From NCBI GenBank assembly GCA_020536535.1, contig JAHLWZ010000995.1:1-31970 (forward strand): DNA of 31,970 nucleotides, written 5' to 3'. A program made the position numbers and the translations under genes. This stretch comes from Pelomyxa schiedti (taxonomy: Eukaryota > Evosea > Pelobiontida > Pelomyxidae). The notes under the pieces are model-generated. The model was not told where the DNA came from, made no database searches, and saw only the letters and a list, made by a program, of their open reading frames with translations. Positions 11,564 through 22,165 of this stretch are shown here, in pieces. Within the stretch, counting starts at the first letter, position 1. Every line of letters starts with the position of its first letter.

Positions 11564-13753
11564 CTAAGTCCTGTGGAAAACGGGGCGTTTGTGTGCCACT
11601 TTGGGAGGCACTTCTCTTCTGTACGGTTGGTCCACTGTGTAAACTGACTGTGGCATGGTGAGTTGGGGCCTTCCAGATGGTGTAAGTGTTGCTGGTTCTA
11701 CTGGTGTGAAACAAGCACTTTCGGTTCCTGGTGTACTGTTGTCTCCCAGAGGTCCCAGGGCTGCACTGTGCACGTCTGATTCACTTTGTTCTTCTTCCTC
11801 AGTGTCGTACTCTTCAATTTCTTCTTCACTACTGGTTTCTTCAGGGTCAGGTTCCTCGCTCTCCCACTCGCTTCCACTCGAGTAAGAGTACCAGCACAGA
11901 CCATCCTCGTCTTCTTCATCTGCATCTGGTGCCATTGCCAACATCCTCTCTGCGTGAATCCTGGCAAGAATTTCGTCACACCACTTGAGCCACCCTGAGC
12001 ACACTGACCTGCAGTTCAACAAGTCGTCAATGGGGAGCAGGCACAGAATTGCTTCGAATATGTGTGGCGGGAGCCCAATGGTTATGATTTCTCGCTGTTG
12101 TTCGCGTTCGCGCCGGATGCATTCCTGCCATTGTATCTCGATTCCTGGAGCAAGTGGTGAGAGGTGGGCGAATGCAGAAACCAGCAGGTGTGATGTGACA
12201 AGAGAGCGAGGAGTGTACCGGCTCCAACCCTCTTCTCCCCAGAAAAAGCGCAGAGCTTCACACAGCTGGTTTCCAGAGAAATTTGGGTGCAATGGGTTTC
12301 CTGAGTGCTCTTGCTGTTGCTTCAGGCGCGAAAATTGCTGTTTCAGGGAGTCCCGCAGGTCGGCTGGACCATTCTCGTGGATGAAGGTGATGAGGTTATC
12401 AATGACAGACCACTCTTTGGGGACGGCCTTGAATTTGGGTTCTTCTTTGGCGTTCTTTTTTGGTTTGGTCTTTTTCTTTGACTTTCTTTTGGTTGCCTTG
12501 GTGGTAGTGGTGCTGGTGGGCTCTGAATGTGCGATTGTTGCAGATGGCGGAGGAGTTGCTGCCTTTTCTGTGTTTGGAGCAGTGGTTGCGTTACTCTTTG
12601 GTGGATTTGTAGTTGTTTGTGGTGACTCTATTGCACAGGTTGGGACGGTGTCTGTGGGAGAGTGCATTGATGTTGGTTTTGTACTGCTACTAGGTGTTGT
12701 GGATTGAGTTGTAGGTTTTGGTTTATTCTTGGGAGTGGAAGCCTTTGCAGTTGGAGGAGTGGTTTTTGTTGGTAACTTACTCTTTGCAGCTTGCGGGAGG
12801 CTGCTTTTATTTGACACAGGAACCAACTCGATGAAATCGGAACCGCAAATAGGACAAACTTTGAGTTTTGAATCGGGGCTGGCTGAATTACCTTCACTCT
12901 GTGTACTTTTTGATGCTGAATCCGGTTGGAATATTTCCTGTGCCGCCGTACTCACGTTTTCTGTTGATCCCGTTGTTGAAGGTGATGTCTTGTGACTACT
13001 TGATGGCTGGGGAGTGCTTGCCGAAACACTGTGGCTTGACAATCCCTCAGCTCCACTCTTCTTCCCCGCATTACCTACATTCTCACTGACTTCCACCCCA
13101 CCAGAACCCTCTTCCTCCCCCACCACTCCCCCCACCACAAACACCTTTTCCCTATGATTACACATATAACACACCATTACGAAGTTTGGCTCCTCGCCCC
13201 CCAGGCCCTTGCCGCCTTCGCCTCCTCCCGCCCCGCAGCCCCCTCTTCCCCCCCTCCCGATCCCGCTCCCGCTCCCCCTCCCCGCCCCACTCACCCTCAC
13301 CCTCGCCCTCGCCGTGGCCGTGGCCGTGGCGCCCCCTCGGCCCCTGGCCTGCTCCACGTGCCTCACCAGCCCCGGGTCCACCTTGTCCCCCACGAACTCG
13401 AACCTCGCCACGTCCCCCAGCGCCACCTTCTTCCCGCCGCCGCGGGCCCCCCGGCGCCCCCCGCCTCCTCCCCCTCTGGCCCCGCGCTGCGAGGGAGCCG
13501 CAGGTGCCGCGGACGCGGCGGCGGTCGCGGCCGCCGCGAGCTGGGCGTCGATGCGGGCGCGGGCGCGGGCCTTGGCCCGGGCGTGGCGGCTCGAGGACGC
13601 CGAGAACGTGGCCGGCGTGGGGCCCGGCGGCAGCGGGTGCAGTTGCACGTCTTCGCATCTGGTGTCGTCATAGTCGTATCCTCCTTCTTCCTCGTGGCCG
13701 AGGTCTTCGGCGCCGCCACGAGCGCAGGCCGCCGTCAATTTCCGAGAGCGCAT
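11564..13753 (-). CDS. F-box protein with split zinc ribbon and Gly/Arg/Ala-rich tract, intronless
   Basis: A single open frame of 729 residues from the ATG at 13753. The frame stays open upstream to 14050, but that part overlaps the last exon of the GH39 gene and is probably not coding. Residues about 40-190 are very rich in Ala, Arg and Gly. CYMCNHR and, about 110 residues later, CPICGSDFIELVP look like two halves of a zinc ribbon of the kind at the N-terminus of RNF115/126-type ubiquitin ligases, separated by a Ser/Thr-rich insert. A Thr/Pro/Lys-rich disordered stretch follows, then a helical segment and an F-box (LPPHIFEAILCLLPIDDLL, then CRSVCSGWLKW) near residues 550-600. The C-terminus is strongly acidic. 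F-box proteins recruit substrates to SCF ubiquitin ligases; the substrate is unknown. The lack of introns is unusual here. Confidence 0.8.
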   Translation of the reverse strand: MRSRKLTAACARGGAEDLGHEEEGGYDYDDTRCEDVQLHPLPPGPTPATFSASSSRHARAKARARARIDAQLAAAATAAASAAPAAPSQRGARGGGGGGRRGARGGGKKVALGDVARFEFVGDKVDPGLVRHVEQARGRGGATATATARARVRVSGAGRGSGSGIGRGGRGGCGAGGGEGGKGLGGEEPNFVMVCYMCNHREKVFVVGGVVGEEEGSGGVEVSENVGNAGKKSGAEGLSSHSVSASTPQPSSSHKTSPSTTGSTENVSTAAQEIFQPDSASKSTQSEGNSASPDSKLKVCPICGSDFIELVPVSNKSSLPQAAKSKLPTKTTPPTAKASTPKNKPKPTTQSTTPSSSTKPTSMHSPTDTVPTCAIESPQTTTNPPKSNATTAPNTEKAATPPPSATIAHSEPTSTTTTKATKRKSKKKTKPKKNAKEEPKFKAVPKEWSVIDNLITFIHENGPADLRDSLKQQFSRLKQQQEHSGNPLHPNFSGNQLCEALRFFWGEEGWSRYTPRSLVTSHLLVSAFAHLSPLAPGIEIQWQECIRREREQQREIITIGLPPHIFEAILCLLPIDDLLNCRSVCSGWLKWCDEILARIHAERMLAMAPDADEEDEDGLCWYSYSSGSEWESEEPDPEETSSEEEIEEYDTEEEEQSESDVHSAALGPLGDNSTPGTESACFTPVEPATLTPSGRPQLTMPQSVYTVDQPYRREVPPKVAHKRPVFHRT
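13190..13650 (-). other. Very GC-rich coding patch (Gly/Arg/Ala low complexity)
   Basis: This part of the F-box gene is strikingly richer in G and C than its surroundings and opens long artefactual frames in all phases. On the minus strand it encodes Arg-Gly and Ala-Arg runs (GARGGGGGGRRGARGGGKK). RGG-type tracts often bind RNA or drive condensation; that is inference here. Confidence 0.75.
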
Positions 13754-13875
13754 GTTTTGTTTTCGGTTTTTGATCGCGCGTACGGAAATTCTTAAAAACG
13801 AAAAGGGGTGTATGAAGAAGGAACACAACAAGGATTTGGTTGTGTGAGAATAAGTTTGGCTTGTGTTTGGGGGAC

Positions 13876-16100
13876 TTAGACGAGAGGGAGTGTGATGGAG
13901 GCAACTGCCCATGGGGTGAGAGTGAGCTTGATGGAAAGGGTGGAGGACTGGAGTGTTGGTGTGATGGATGTGGTCTTCATCTGTGAAGCATCCATGAGGG
14001 TCTGCAGCTGGGCAGAGGTGGGGTACAGCGGTGATCCCATGGCAACCCATGTAGCATAAGGGTTGGCATTGTTGTCATCTGTGAGAATTTGGAGGTGAGT
14101 GTGGAAGCAAATCGGATTGTAGTACTGTAAACAACTATTATTAGTTTGATAGGGGAATTTTACCTATTGTTTGGAGAATGCCTGTTGGTGCTGTGGTACC
14201 CTTGTACGCTGTGGGAGAATGAGTGTGATCATCAGTTAAAAAACCAGCACGTTACGCTCACATTTAATGGTGATGCAAATCGACTTGGTGCCAAGTGTTT
14301 CAGTGGCATAATCAAAGTTGGTAGCGAGAATAACCAAGTGGGTAGAATTCTTTGTGGCGAGAACGTCAACAGTCTCAGAGACACTGTACGAAAACAGATT
14401 AGAGATTTGAACGCAGCATTGAAGGAACGTACTTATCATAAGTCACATCGAATCTGCTGTCTCCAGTGGCATGAAGTAGCTGGAACGCGCGATAAGCAGG
14501 TTTGGGAATGCCGTAAATAGTCTGGACACCAAATCCTTGATGGAATGGCACGCTGTCAAGACCATTCTCCTCAAAGATATCTGAGATGGTACCAGAATTA
14601 AGAAGAAAAAGAGGGTCAGAGGAGTTAGGCACCAGTGAATGTCCACCAGGAGAGAACATCAACGAGACCGGCAACTTCTGGAATTGTCTTCACAGCCATG
14701 GAAGCGGCATAAATATTGTCGTGTAGTGATTCGGCGAACAGCCCATCGTTGTACTCGGTGTATAGAAGTGGGTAGTCTCCAGCTAACTCCCTGGTTTGTT
14801 TAATAACTTGGAGTATTGTTAACTTAACAAGTAGAGAAGACTAAAAGAACGTACCGTTGTACATGCCCTCCCTATCTTGGTTGGCATTTGGGTCAGTTGG
14901 GTACTCATGAGTACTAATGAAGTCAAGGGGAACATTGTTTTCCTCCACAAATTCGATTGTTTCTGTGATCCAACCAGATTGGCAAGTTGCAGGACCTCCA
15001 ACTAAATTGCGTCCACTTAAGTTACACAACAAAAAGCAACAATAAAAGAACCTTTCAGGTTACTATTGACGGACTTGAGTGCCAAAGCAGTGTGTTGATA
15101 CAACTCAAAGTAGTCCGCCTGTGTTCCGAACCAGAAGCCACAATTTGGTTCGTTCCTAGAGGTATGAGAAAACAAAACTAGAAGTGCTGCGGTATACCAG
15201 ACTTCAAAGTACCACTGTGATACTTCAGTAAGACCATATCTAAGACACAGGTGAGGAGAAGAATAAACCAAACAAAAAAGTTGAGTACCTATCGATAAGG
15301 TGAGAAGCAAGTGCCTCAATAAGCTGATCCCATTCAGTGTAATTTTTTGGTGGAGTAATATTTCCCTAAGACACATTTAGTTTTGGGAAAAAAAGTTTTA
15401 AAATCAATGTACCTTGTAATGGAAAATAGTTTCAGTTCCACTGGCAAGATCTGTTTTTTTGGTTATTTAAAGAAAAAGTTCTATCGGAATGGTTACCTTC
15501 CGGCATAAAACTAAGTTCAATGAGAGGTCTCATTCCCAAACTTAGAAGAAAGTCGAAAATTGAATCAATGTTGAAAAAGCTGTAGTTTGGAGAGCCACTG
15601 TCAGGGTATCTCATATAGACACTCATGTCGTCATCCAAAATGCCGTGGAACCGAACCATTTGGGTTCCCTTTAACACTAAATTTAGACAGAACCCAACAC
15701 AGTACGAGAGAATACCAGTTCTCGGTTTGTAACAGTGAGTTGATCTCTCCTGTAAATACAATTTAAGGGAAATAAAATAAAAAAGAGAATACAAGCAAGA
15801 CTCACCAATCCTGCCTAAGGGCAGTCGTACCATGGCACGATCCCATACATCGTTCCCAGTAGTGATCCTATATATAGAAATTTCGTAAGTTAATACGAGC
15901 CAAGTTACGAGGTACGTGACTTGTTGGGGAAAAAACCCAGCGCTTCAACTGTTCCAAAAAGGGAAAAAACAAAGAAAAAAACACACCCAAGTGGTAGTTG
16001 TACCAGCCAAGTCCATTACGAAGCAATCTTGTGCCCGGACAAGCGACACAGTGGCAACAACACCAACAAACAACAATAGCCCAACAACCCCACGTGCCAT
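13876..16100 (-). CDS. Secreted glycoside hydrolase family 39, alpha-L-iduronidase-like
   Basis: About a dozen exons read on the minus strand. Exon 1 (ATG at 16100) encodes a signal peptide (MARGVVGLLLFVGVVATVS, ending near VRAQDC). Next come HYWERCMGSCH and MVRFHGILDDDMSVYM, typical GH39 N-terminal signatures, then the acid/base region EVWNEPNCGFWFG, whose WNEPN is rebuilt across an intron, and the nucleophile region LLYTEYNDGLFAE. The STHEYPTDP segment also fits the family, and the C-terminus (ATWVAMGSPLYPTSAQLQTL) resembles the end of alpha-L-iduronidases. GH39 enzymes cleave alpha-L-iduronic acid from glycosaminoglycans or xylose from xylosides. The iduronidase branch is preferred from the C-terminal match, but the substrate is not settled. 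With the signal peptide it should be lysosomal or secreted. The stop is at 13876, 123 bp from the F-box start. Confidence 0.85.
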
Positions 16101-16345
16101 CTATGTTTACGTGCCCCCCCTTGTTTTTTTTTTTCTTTGTGCTTTTCGCTATCGTTACGGCTGCTGAAAAGAGCAGGAATCAATGCACATTTTGATCTTT
16201 CTACGTAGAACAGTGTTTGAACAGATCAGGCTTGGTACTCTCTGAGAACTCTTGGCATGCCTCACAACACTCAAATGCCCATTGTGATGCATGCTACAGT
16301 TAGCTTGGAGATCACAAGGGGACTCCCTTTCTAACAAAGTTAGGG
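16101..16345. promoter_or_regulatory. Divergent intergenic region between GH39 and HAD genes
   Basis: This 245-bp gap lies between two genes that start in opposite directions, so it should contain both promoters. It includes a T-rich run near 16125. No defined motif was recognised. Confidence 0.45.
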
Positions 16346-17315
16346 ATGATGAGGATCAAAGCGGTACGTAACCGTAGCGTTGGGTTGTTGGGTTGAGATC
16401 TGAGTTTTGTTGCCAAGGAAGGTCGCGTTTGATCTGGGCGGTGTACTCTTCACTGAGGGAAAGACTGTGTGTTACGTATTTTTCTTTTTTCTTTTTTCTT
16501 ACAGACATGGCTCCGTTCCTTTTTTTTTTCTTCCATCTTAAAGGAGGCATACCCTGTGATGGAGAGAGTGCACGGTTACGATGTTGCAAAAATCAAGCCA
16601 TTATTGACTGGGCATCAATCGGGGTTGCTTAGAAAGGGACTGTTAGGTATCAACGGAAAACATTTGTTTTGTTGACTGATTATAACTGACACTAAGGCAG
16701 GAGAACCTGAGTTCTGGGAGTATGTTGAGAAGGTACTCTTTTTTTTTTTTTTTGGGCCTGCTTTATTTCGTGACACGAACATTGTAAAGGAACTTCGCAA
16801 ACAAGGTCTGGACTACAATGTGAACACAATCAGAGATTGCTGGTACCGAGGATACAAACCCGACCCGCACCTTTGGCTTTTGGCAAAGAAACTAAAGAGC
16901 ACTTGCACGTTACTGTGCTTCACTGGTAATGTTAGATCACGTGTGGCTTTTTTACAAATGCAATACGGCTTTGAGGATCTCTTTGATGCCAAGGTTGGCC
17001 CTCCCACTTATAGTTGAAATTATGATTGACCTCACTATCAAATACCATAAACTTACCAACACTTAACTTTAGCTGTACTCCTACGATTACCATATGTCCA
17101 AGCGGGATCCCGCATTTTACCAAGAGCTCATCAAAGCGGCCGGTTGTGCCCCTGAGGAACTGCTCTTAATAGATGACGATCCGCGGCACAAGGAGATAGC
17201 GAACTCCCTCGGCATCAATTGCATTATCTACACCGGCAATGTATGTGACTTAGTGGCACAGTTGCATTCCTTTGGTATTCCTGAAGCTGCTTCTGTGTTA
17301 GTGTCAAAATATTGA
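16346..17315 (+). CDS. HAD-superfamily hydrolase
   Basis: Six exons (16346-16363, 16422-16475, 16544-16646, 16701-16732, 16790-16993, 17073-17315) join in phase to 217 residues. The first exon is only 18 nt. Motif I is AFDLGGVLFTEG, with the nucleophile Asp but Gly in place of the second Asp, as in dehalogenase- and epoxide-hydrolase-like members. Motif II is LLCFTGN, motif III the Lys in MSKRDPAFY, and motif IV LLLIDDDPRHKEIANSLG. The length and helical cap position fit the YihX/IA type. HAD proteins hydrolyse phosphate esters or carbon-halogen bonds through an aspartyl intermediate; the substrate is unknown. It starts opposite the GH39 gene and ends 91 bp from the convergent ATP-grasp gene. 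An intron at 16733-16789 has a long T tract well upstream of its only AG, so that junction is less sure. Confidence 0.8.
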
Positions 17316-17406
17316 CATTTGCACAAATCCCACCCCACCATGCTTTTGCCTCAACAGTAGTAAAAGGGAAAAAAAACAAGAAATTCAATTTTCGGCTCCA
17401 AATCAT

Positions 17407-19011
17407 TTAAGACAAGAGACACTTCACAGTTTCGAAAAGTTGATCTGCTGCGTCACACGAGTTTTCCACGCACGTGACACCAACTTCAGAGACCGGCCCC
17501 AATGTGCTGAGAATGTGGAAGAATGCCCCAGTCTTTCTGTCTCCTTGCGGGAACAGCAGGCCTCTCCGGCTGAGCTCCTCCACGACCGAGTCGGCGGTTC
17601 CCTGCGCTCTGAGCTCCTCGCGGCAGTGCATGCTGTCAGTTGACACGTAGCACTTGTGAATCGGAGGCGTGTGTAGTGGTGATGGAGCGGGTGGGGCGAG
17701 GAGGAAGCCGGTTGTCTCGTCGTAGGTGCTGTTTGTGAGGTGGGACACGCAAATCATTGGGTACGTGGTGGCGCACTTGCGGGCGTTTATCTCTATGGCG
17801 TAGAGGCTCCACTTGTTGGTGTCGGAGCCAAGCACGGCGACTGTGTCGACGCTGAAGAACCCGCGGACGCCTTTCAGTGATAGCTCTCTTCCGACTCTCT
17901 CGCCGTAGTCGTGTAACTCGGCAAAGTAGTCGCTGTTGGCTGGAAAGCAGCATCCAATGTATTTGCCCTTGTCCCCAGAAATCTTCTGCTCATGAGTGGA
18001 AACGATTTGCACTCTTCCAGAAGGGTGTATTGTGGCTTGCACACTGGGGCTGGTCTTGTCGCGGTCAGTTTCAATGAATTCCTCCACAATGGCACCGGCT
18101 CGCGCCAGTTCACTTGTCCATGCCTCCCAGTGTTCTACGGCAAGTGGTAAGCTTTCTTGAATAGCCTTATGCAGTTCGGGGGTTTCCATCGTCTCATAAT
18201 CTGAGGGTAAAGGAATTACTACATTCCCTCTTCCTGATATTCCGTCATCAATTTTTACAATGACCCTCTTTGGGTTCACCTGAATATAGGAATTACAATT
18301 TTGCTCCCCCCGTACTCTCATGCACAGAGCTAAAATTTCCCGTGCGAGTTCCGATGGGTTCATGCACAGCCTTGAGCTTCCTCGAGCGTGGGGGAGTCCG
18401 AGCCAGGCAAATATTTCTCTGGATCCGCTCTTTGTTCCCCAGTCTCTACTAGCAGTTCCTTGGCAACACAGCGGTATACCCAAAGCTTTCGCCAAAGATA
18501 TATCCAAGTCAGTCTGTGCATAAGTTTCCAGCACACAATAGTCTGCGATCGGCGGAGCGCTCACTTGTTCCAGAGTGGATGTCAACTGCCTCAGAAGAAG
18601 AGGGCTTTCCACAACTCTTCTTGTGAGAACCTTGAGGGGTTCTCCAGTGACAGCAGGCGGTGACACCAATATTACCCTTTCAAATGGGTCAGAAAAAGTG
18701 CATCCAGAGGAGACTACAAGATCTCGATAGTAGGACAATATGTCACTAGAGAGAGGGAAACTGCTCAGAAACACCATTCGCCTTTCCGGATCTGCTAGAG
18801 TCAACAACAGCTCTCCAACAAGAGCGCGCTCGTCGTAGAAATGACGAATATTAGACACTTCACGCATCTCCTCGCACACTGTGAGGCAAAAAGCCACCAA
18901 AACTACGTTACGACTTCTCGCACTCTCTTCACCAAGATCCAGATCTGGCACAGGCCTCCCGGTGCTTGCTAGACAATCGCGCAGCTGTATCATCGCTATT
19001 TTGTTTTGCAA
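17407..19011 (-). CDS. ATP-grasp ligase-like protein (PGM1/IQCH-related), intronless
   Basis: A single 534-residue frame with no intron. The N-terminal part (HFYDERALVGELLLTLADPE, then RMVFLSSFPLSSDILSYY, then a segment ending near VLTRRVVESPLLLRQL) matches the pre-ATP-grasp pattern of PGM1-like peptide ligases and of the animal protein IQCH. The ATP-grasp core follows: RVIVKIDDGISGRGNVVIPL as the lysine and glycine-rich loop, EEFIETD, and the metal-binding end AIEINARKCATTYP. Family members join a carboxylate to an amine with ATP; the product here is unknown. The start may be the second ATG at residue 7 (MIQLRDCLAS). Being intronless among intron-rich neighbours suggests retroposition or transfer, but many protist genes are naturally intronless. 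Confidence 0.75.
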   Translation of the reverse strand: MQNKIAMIQLRDCLASTGRPVPDLDLGEESARSRNVVLVAFCLTVCEEMREVSNIRHFYDERALVGELLLTLADPERRMVFLSSFPLSSDILSYYRDLVVSSGCTFSDPFERVILVSPPAVTGEPLKVLTRRVVESPLLLRQLTSTLEQVSAPPIADYCVLETYAQTDLDISLAKALGIPLCCQGTASRDWGTKSGSREIFAWLGLPHARGSSRLCMNPSELAREILALCMRVRGEQNCNSYIQVNPKRVIVKIDDGISGRGNVVIPLPSDYETMETPELHKAIQESLPLAVEHWEAWTSELARAGAIVEEFIETDRDKTSPSVQATIHPSGRVQIVSTHEQKISGDKGKYIGCCFPANSDYFAELHDYGERVGRELSLKGVRGFFSVDTVAVLGSDTNKWSLYAIEINARKCATTYPMICVSHLTNSTYDETTGFLLAPPAPSPLHTPPIHKCYVSTDSMHCREELRAQGTADSVVEELSRRGLLFPQGDRKTGAFFHILSTLGPVSEVGVTCVENSCDAADQLFETVKCLLS

Positions 19012-19254
19012 ATAGTCCGGTATCTTTTTCCTTGCTTTTTATTCTGCCGGAAGGTACAATGTCAATTGGGAATTTTCCGAGTAGGCAACGTTGCCGGGAA
19101 CACAAGAAAAAAGAAAAAAAATATTATTATTAGATTCAAGGAAGCGGTTTACGCCCGTGTCCATCAAAATGAGAAAAGCAAAAGAATCACTGCGTGAACC
19201 AACCACAAATCTGATATCAGTGCTTTTCTCATCTTGATGATCACGGGGATTTTC
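19012..19254. other. Intergenic gap
   Basis: This 243-bp gap lies between the start of the ATP-grasp gene and the stop of the upstream TRIM-like gene, both on the minus strand. It is A-rich around 19105-19130. I see no gene or repeat. Confidence 0.5.
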
Positions 19255-22066
19255 TCAACCAAGGAAGGAGAGCACACCGTAAATCTCGAAGCCGGATATC
19301 ACGAGGTAGTTTTTGCCGTGTGAGTTGTGTCCAGTCATTGTCACCCGAAACATTCTGAAGGACGGTGAGGATGAAGAAGGCGCTGGTGGGACATCCCAGG
19401 ACCCAACATAATATGCTCCATTGATTGTCACGTCATTCGTGTGTCTCGTGAGGGTCGTCCAAGTCGTGCCGTCGTTTGATCCCCTCAGCTCCCAGTTCCG
19501 AACGTAATGGCCGCTCTGGCTATGCCTGATTGAGTACTTTGATGGCTTCACTGAACCTCCGCAGGGCCTCAGGTCCACCTGCCACCAACTGCTTCCCAGG
19601 CCCTGGTCGTTGGTGCAGTTGTAGTCCCTGCAGTCGCGGTCGAGCACGCGGTGCGGGGCGCCGTTGTTGTCGCTGGACCACGAGGCTATGACGAGGCCGG
19701 AAGTGTGGGGGTTGACGTAATTGTGGGTGTGGTTGTCGGGGTTGTGCCGCGGGTCGGGCGTGGTCCCAAGCCACCAAATGATGCCTTGTTGGTCCCAATT
19801 GTTGCTGAATGTGAATTCACGTGTAAACACTGTGTGTGTTGGGAAATTGGTTCAGAGTTAGTGATGGCCAAACATACAGTTCTCTGAAACAGTAATACAA
19901 GAGTTGATGGATTGGCGGTATACATACTGTTTGGTGTTGATAGAGCCACGACGGGGGAATTCCTTCCATATATTCCATCTGACTCAGCCCTCACACTCAC
20001 CAGGTATGTGGTTCCCCTCGTTAGGCCACCAACTTTGATTATGGGGTCACTGCCACACTTGAACTGTTGACACTGCTGCTGTTGAAGTGCCTTGGATACA
20101 AACACTGTGTATCCCGTAACTGTGATTCTTGATTGTGTACTGTTGATGTTATTTGCGGTTTGCACTGTTGGAGGAGGGTCCCATGAGAGACTGAGGGATG
20201 TTGATGTTGCTTGAGACAGTTTAGGTTCCCCCGGTGCACCGATCGCTTCTTCTATTTTGTGGTTGGAGTTTGTTTGGTGATGAATAAAAGTGAGCCAGAC
20301 ACACCAGGAGGGAGAATGACACCCAGCGAGGATATTGCTTCACAGCACGCAGTTTTGTCAAGAATTGAAAAAACGGCACCACTTTGACATGGTTGGAGGT
20401 TTCGCGAATCTGAAAGAGCCTTTTCCAGAGTCTTTTTATTTGCAATTGAGGTAAGTTTGGTTGCTTCGAGGGAAAGTTGTGACTGACCTCAAGAGTATCT
20501 GAGGAACGTTTGTGAGCACTGATAACGGAAATGTTTGAGGAAGACTGCATCGCAGACAGAGAATTGGAAGAGGTCCTTTCAATATTTTCCAAAATCGTGG
20601 AAAACATTGATTTCTGCCTGCTCAGGGAATCAACTAGAAACCCCCCAAACGTGTGAGTTAGAGGACGAGGGTTGTGTGGTGTGCCGTTGGTGATTATTAT
20701 TATTTATTGATTATGATTATTTTTCCCCAAGTACATTGTTGGTTCCACACACACCTGTTTGTGCACAAATGGATGATGAACTTTTCTTCAGGAACTCAAT
20801 TCTGTTTCTCAACAGAACCTGCAGTTCTGCTCCAACCTTGTCCACTTCCGCTTGAAACTCCGCATGCTTCTGTGAATATAGAAAGAAGAGAGAGGGTGAG
20901 ATCACGACAGCGCGAAGAGGACAACTTGATCGACAGAAGCAATCAGTTGGTCCAATTGTTGCACTGCCACCTCCACGTTCTTCTTTTGGTCAATGATCCG
21001 CTTCGAAAGCGATGGCAGCTCCAACTTGCTTGACATACTTTGTTTGGAAAGTTCTATAAATTTGTGCCCCTTTTTTCTTGGTTAACGGTTGATCGAGTCA
21101 GGGAAAATAAGGACGTGGGAAAAAAAAAGGAGAAACCTGGTGTGAGGTAGCAGCACACAAAGAGCACAGAAGATCCGCGCAATCCGCGCAATACAATTCA
21201 ATTTCCTTCTTTGGGTGCTTCGGGCAGTTGCCTGTGTGACTGTTGTGAGGAATAAAATGTCCCTAGGAATTGGGAATTGATTGGTATTTGAACTTACTGT
21301 TTATCTCGGGAACCGCTTGCTCTAAGGGGAGCTTCAGATGAGATGCAGCACTGCGCCTCTTGTGAGCTTCTTCCCAACATCTGTCACACAATGATCCACA
21401 TGCAGTGCAATGTGCGGTTGCTTTTTTATCACAGTCAACGCATGAAACTGCTCCACCTGTTCTCGTGAGTGCATAGCTTTTCTTAGTTTTGAAATCAACA
21501 ATAAGAAAGGGGTGGTGGTGTGAGCATAACAATAAAAAACCCAACAGACCTGTTTTTGCCTGTTCCCTCTGCTGCAGTAGCTCAGCGAGTTGAGTGTTTG
21601 GTTCCAATTCTTTCATGCACACTGTCACTGTTGTCACTGCAGAGCACTTTGGGCACTTCACTCCAACGGTTCCATGATCCTGCCACAGTCCACAGGCAAA
21701 GCCCACAAAAAAAATATGAGAATGTGAGAAACCACACCCGCGGTGCAGAAATACACACGGGGTTGTACGACGACGCCGAGTCACAAGCATCACCACTTGT
21801 GGCACCCGTTGGTGCTTTTGACGTCGCACCCGCGCCACAGGCGTAGCCGCCATCACAATTATGGCTCAGAGGCACGGCAAGAGCATACTGTTTGGCCACG
21901 CAACTGACAACACACCCTCGGCACATGCTGTCCCCGCACTACAATATGACAAGGCAAAAACAAGGAATATGAGTACCTGGAAGAGAACTGGGTCATTGAA
22001 CACTCCCAGGCAAAACGGGCAGCACAGACTCGTGGCCCCGGAAGCAACCGATGTTGACCCTGCCAT
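19255..22066 (-). CDS. TRIM-like protein A: RING-like, two B-boxes, coiled coil, FN3, F5/8C domain
   Basis: About eleven exons give roughly 690 residues from the ATG at 22066. Order: a RING-like finger (LCCPFCLGVFNDPV, then CGDSMCRGCV, then after an insert of about 70 residues VKCPKCSAV), a B-box type 1 (CVDCDKKATAHCTACGSLC), a B-box type 2 (CPKHPKKEIELYCADCADLL, ending SHQGH), a coiled coil, a Ser-rich segment, a fibronectin III domain (SLSLSWDPPP to YLVSVRAES), and a C-terminal F5/8C (discoidin-like) fold. The last has QQGIIWWLGTTPDP, SWWQVDLRPC and NYLVISGFEIYG, like the domain in HECTD1. Where most RINGs have CGH the sequence has CGD. TRIM proteins are ubiquitin ligases using the C-terminal domain to recognise targets; that role is inferred. 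The first intron is only 38 nt. A close paralogue lies at 28572-31305. Confidence 0.87.
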
Positions 22067-22165
22067 TTGTTGTAATGAGACGAAAAGGAAGTCGACTTCC
22101 ACTTTTCCTTTTTAAGCAATTTGTGGGTTCCAATTTTTTCTTTCGTACTTGAAAATACGAATCCT

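Noticed and set aside
11985-12707. 240-codon plus-strand frame
   Set aside because: It is antisense to the Thr/Lys/Pro-rich and helical part of the F-box protein, and its hydrophobic Val/Phe/Leu runs are simple complements.
13154-13795. Long plus-strand open frames rich in Pro, Ala and Arg
   Set aside because: They lie opposite the GC-rich tract of the F-box gene, where stop codons are rare in every frame. The minus-strand frame runs on through a zinc ribbon and an F-box, so these are shadows.
13754-14050. Upstream extension of the F-box frame by 99 residues
   Set aside because: Much of it overlaps the end of the GH39 gene on the same strand, and a good ATG follows at 13753.
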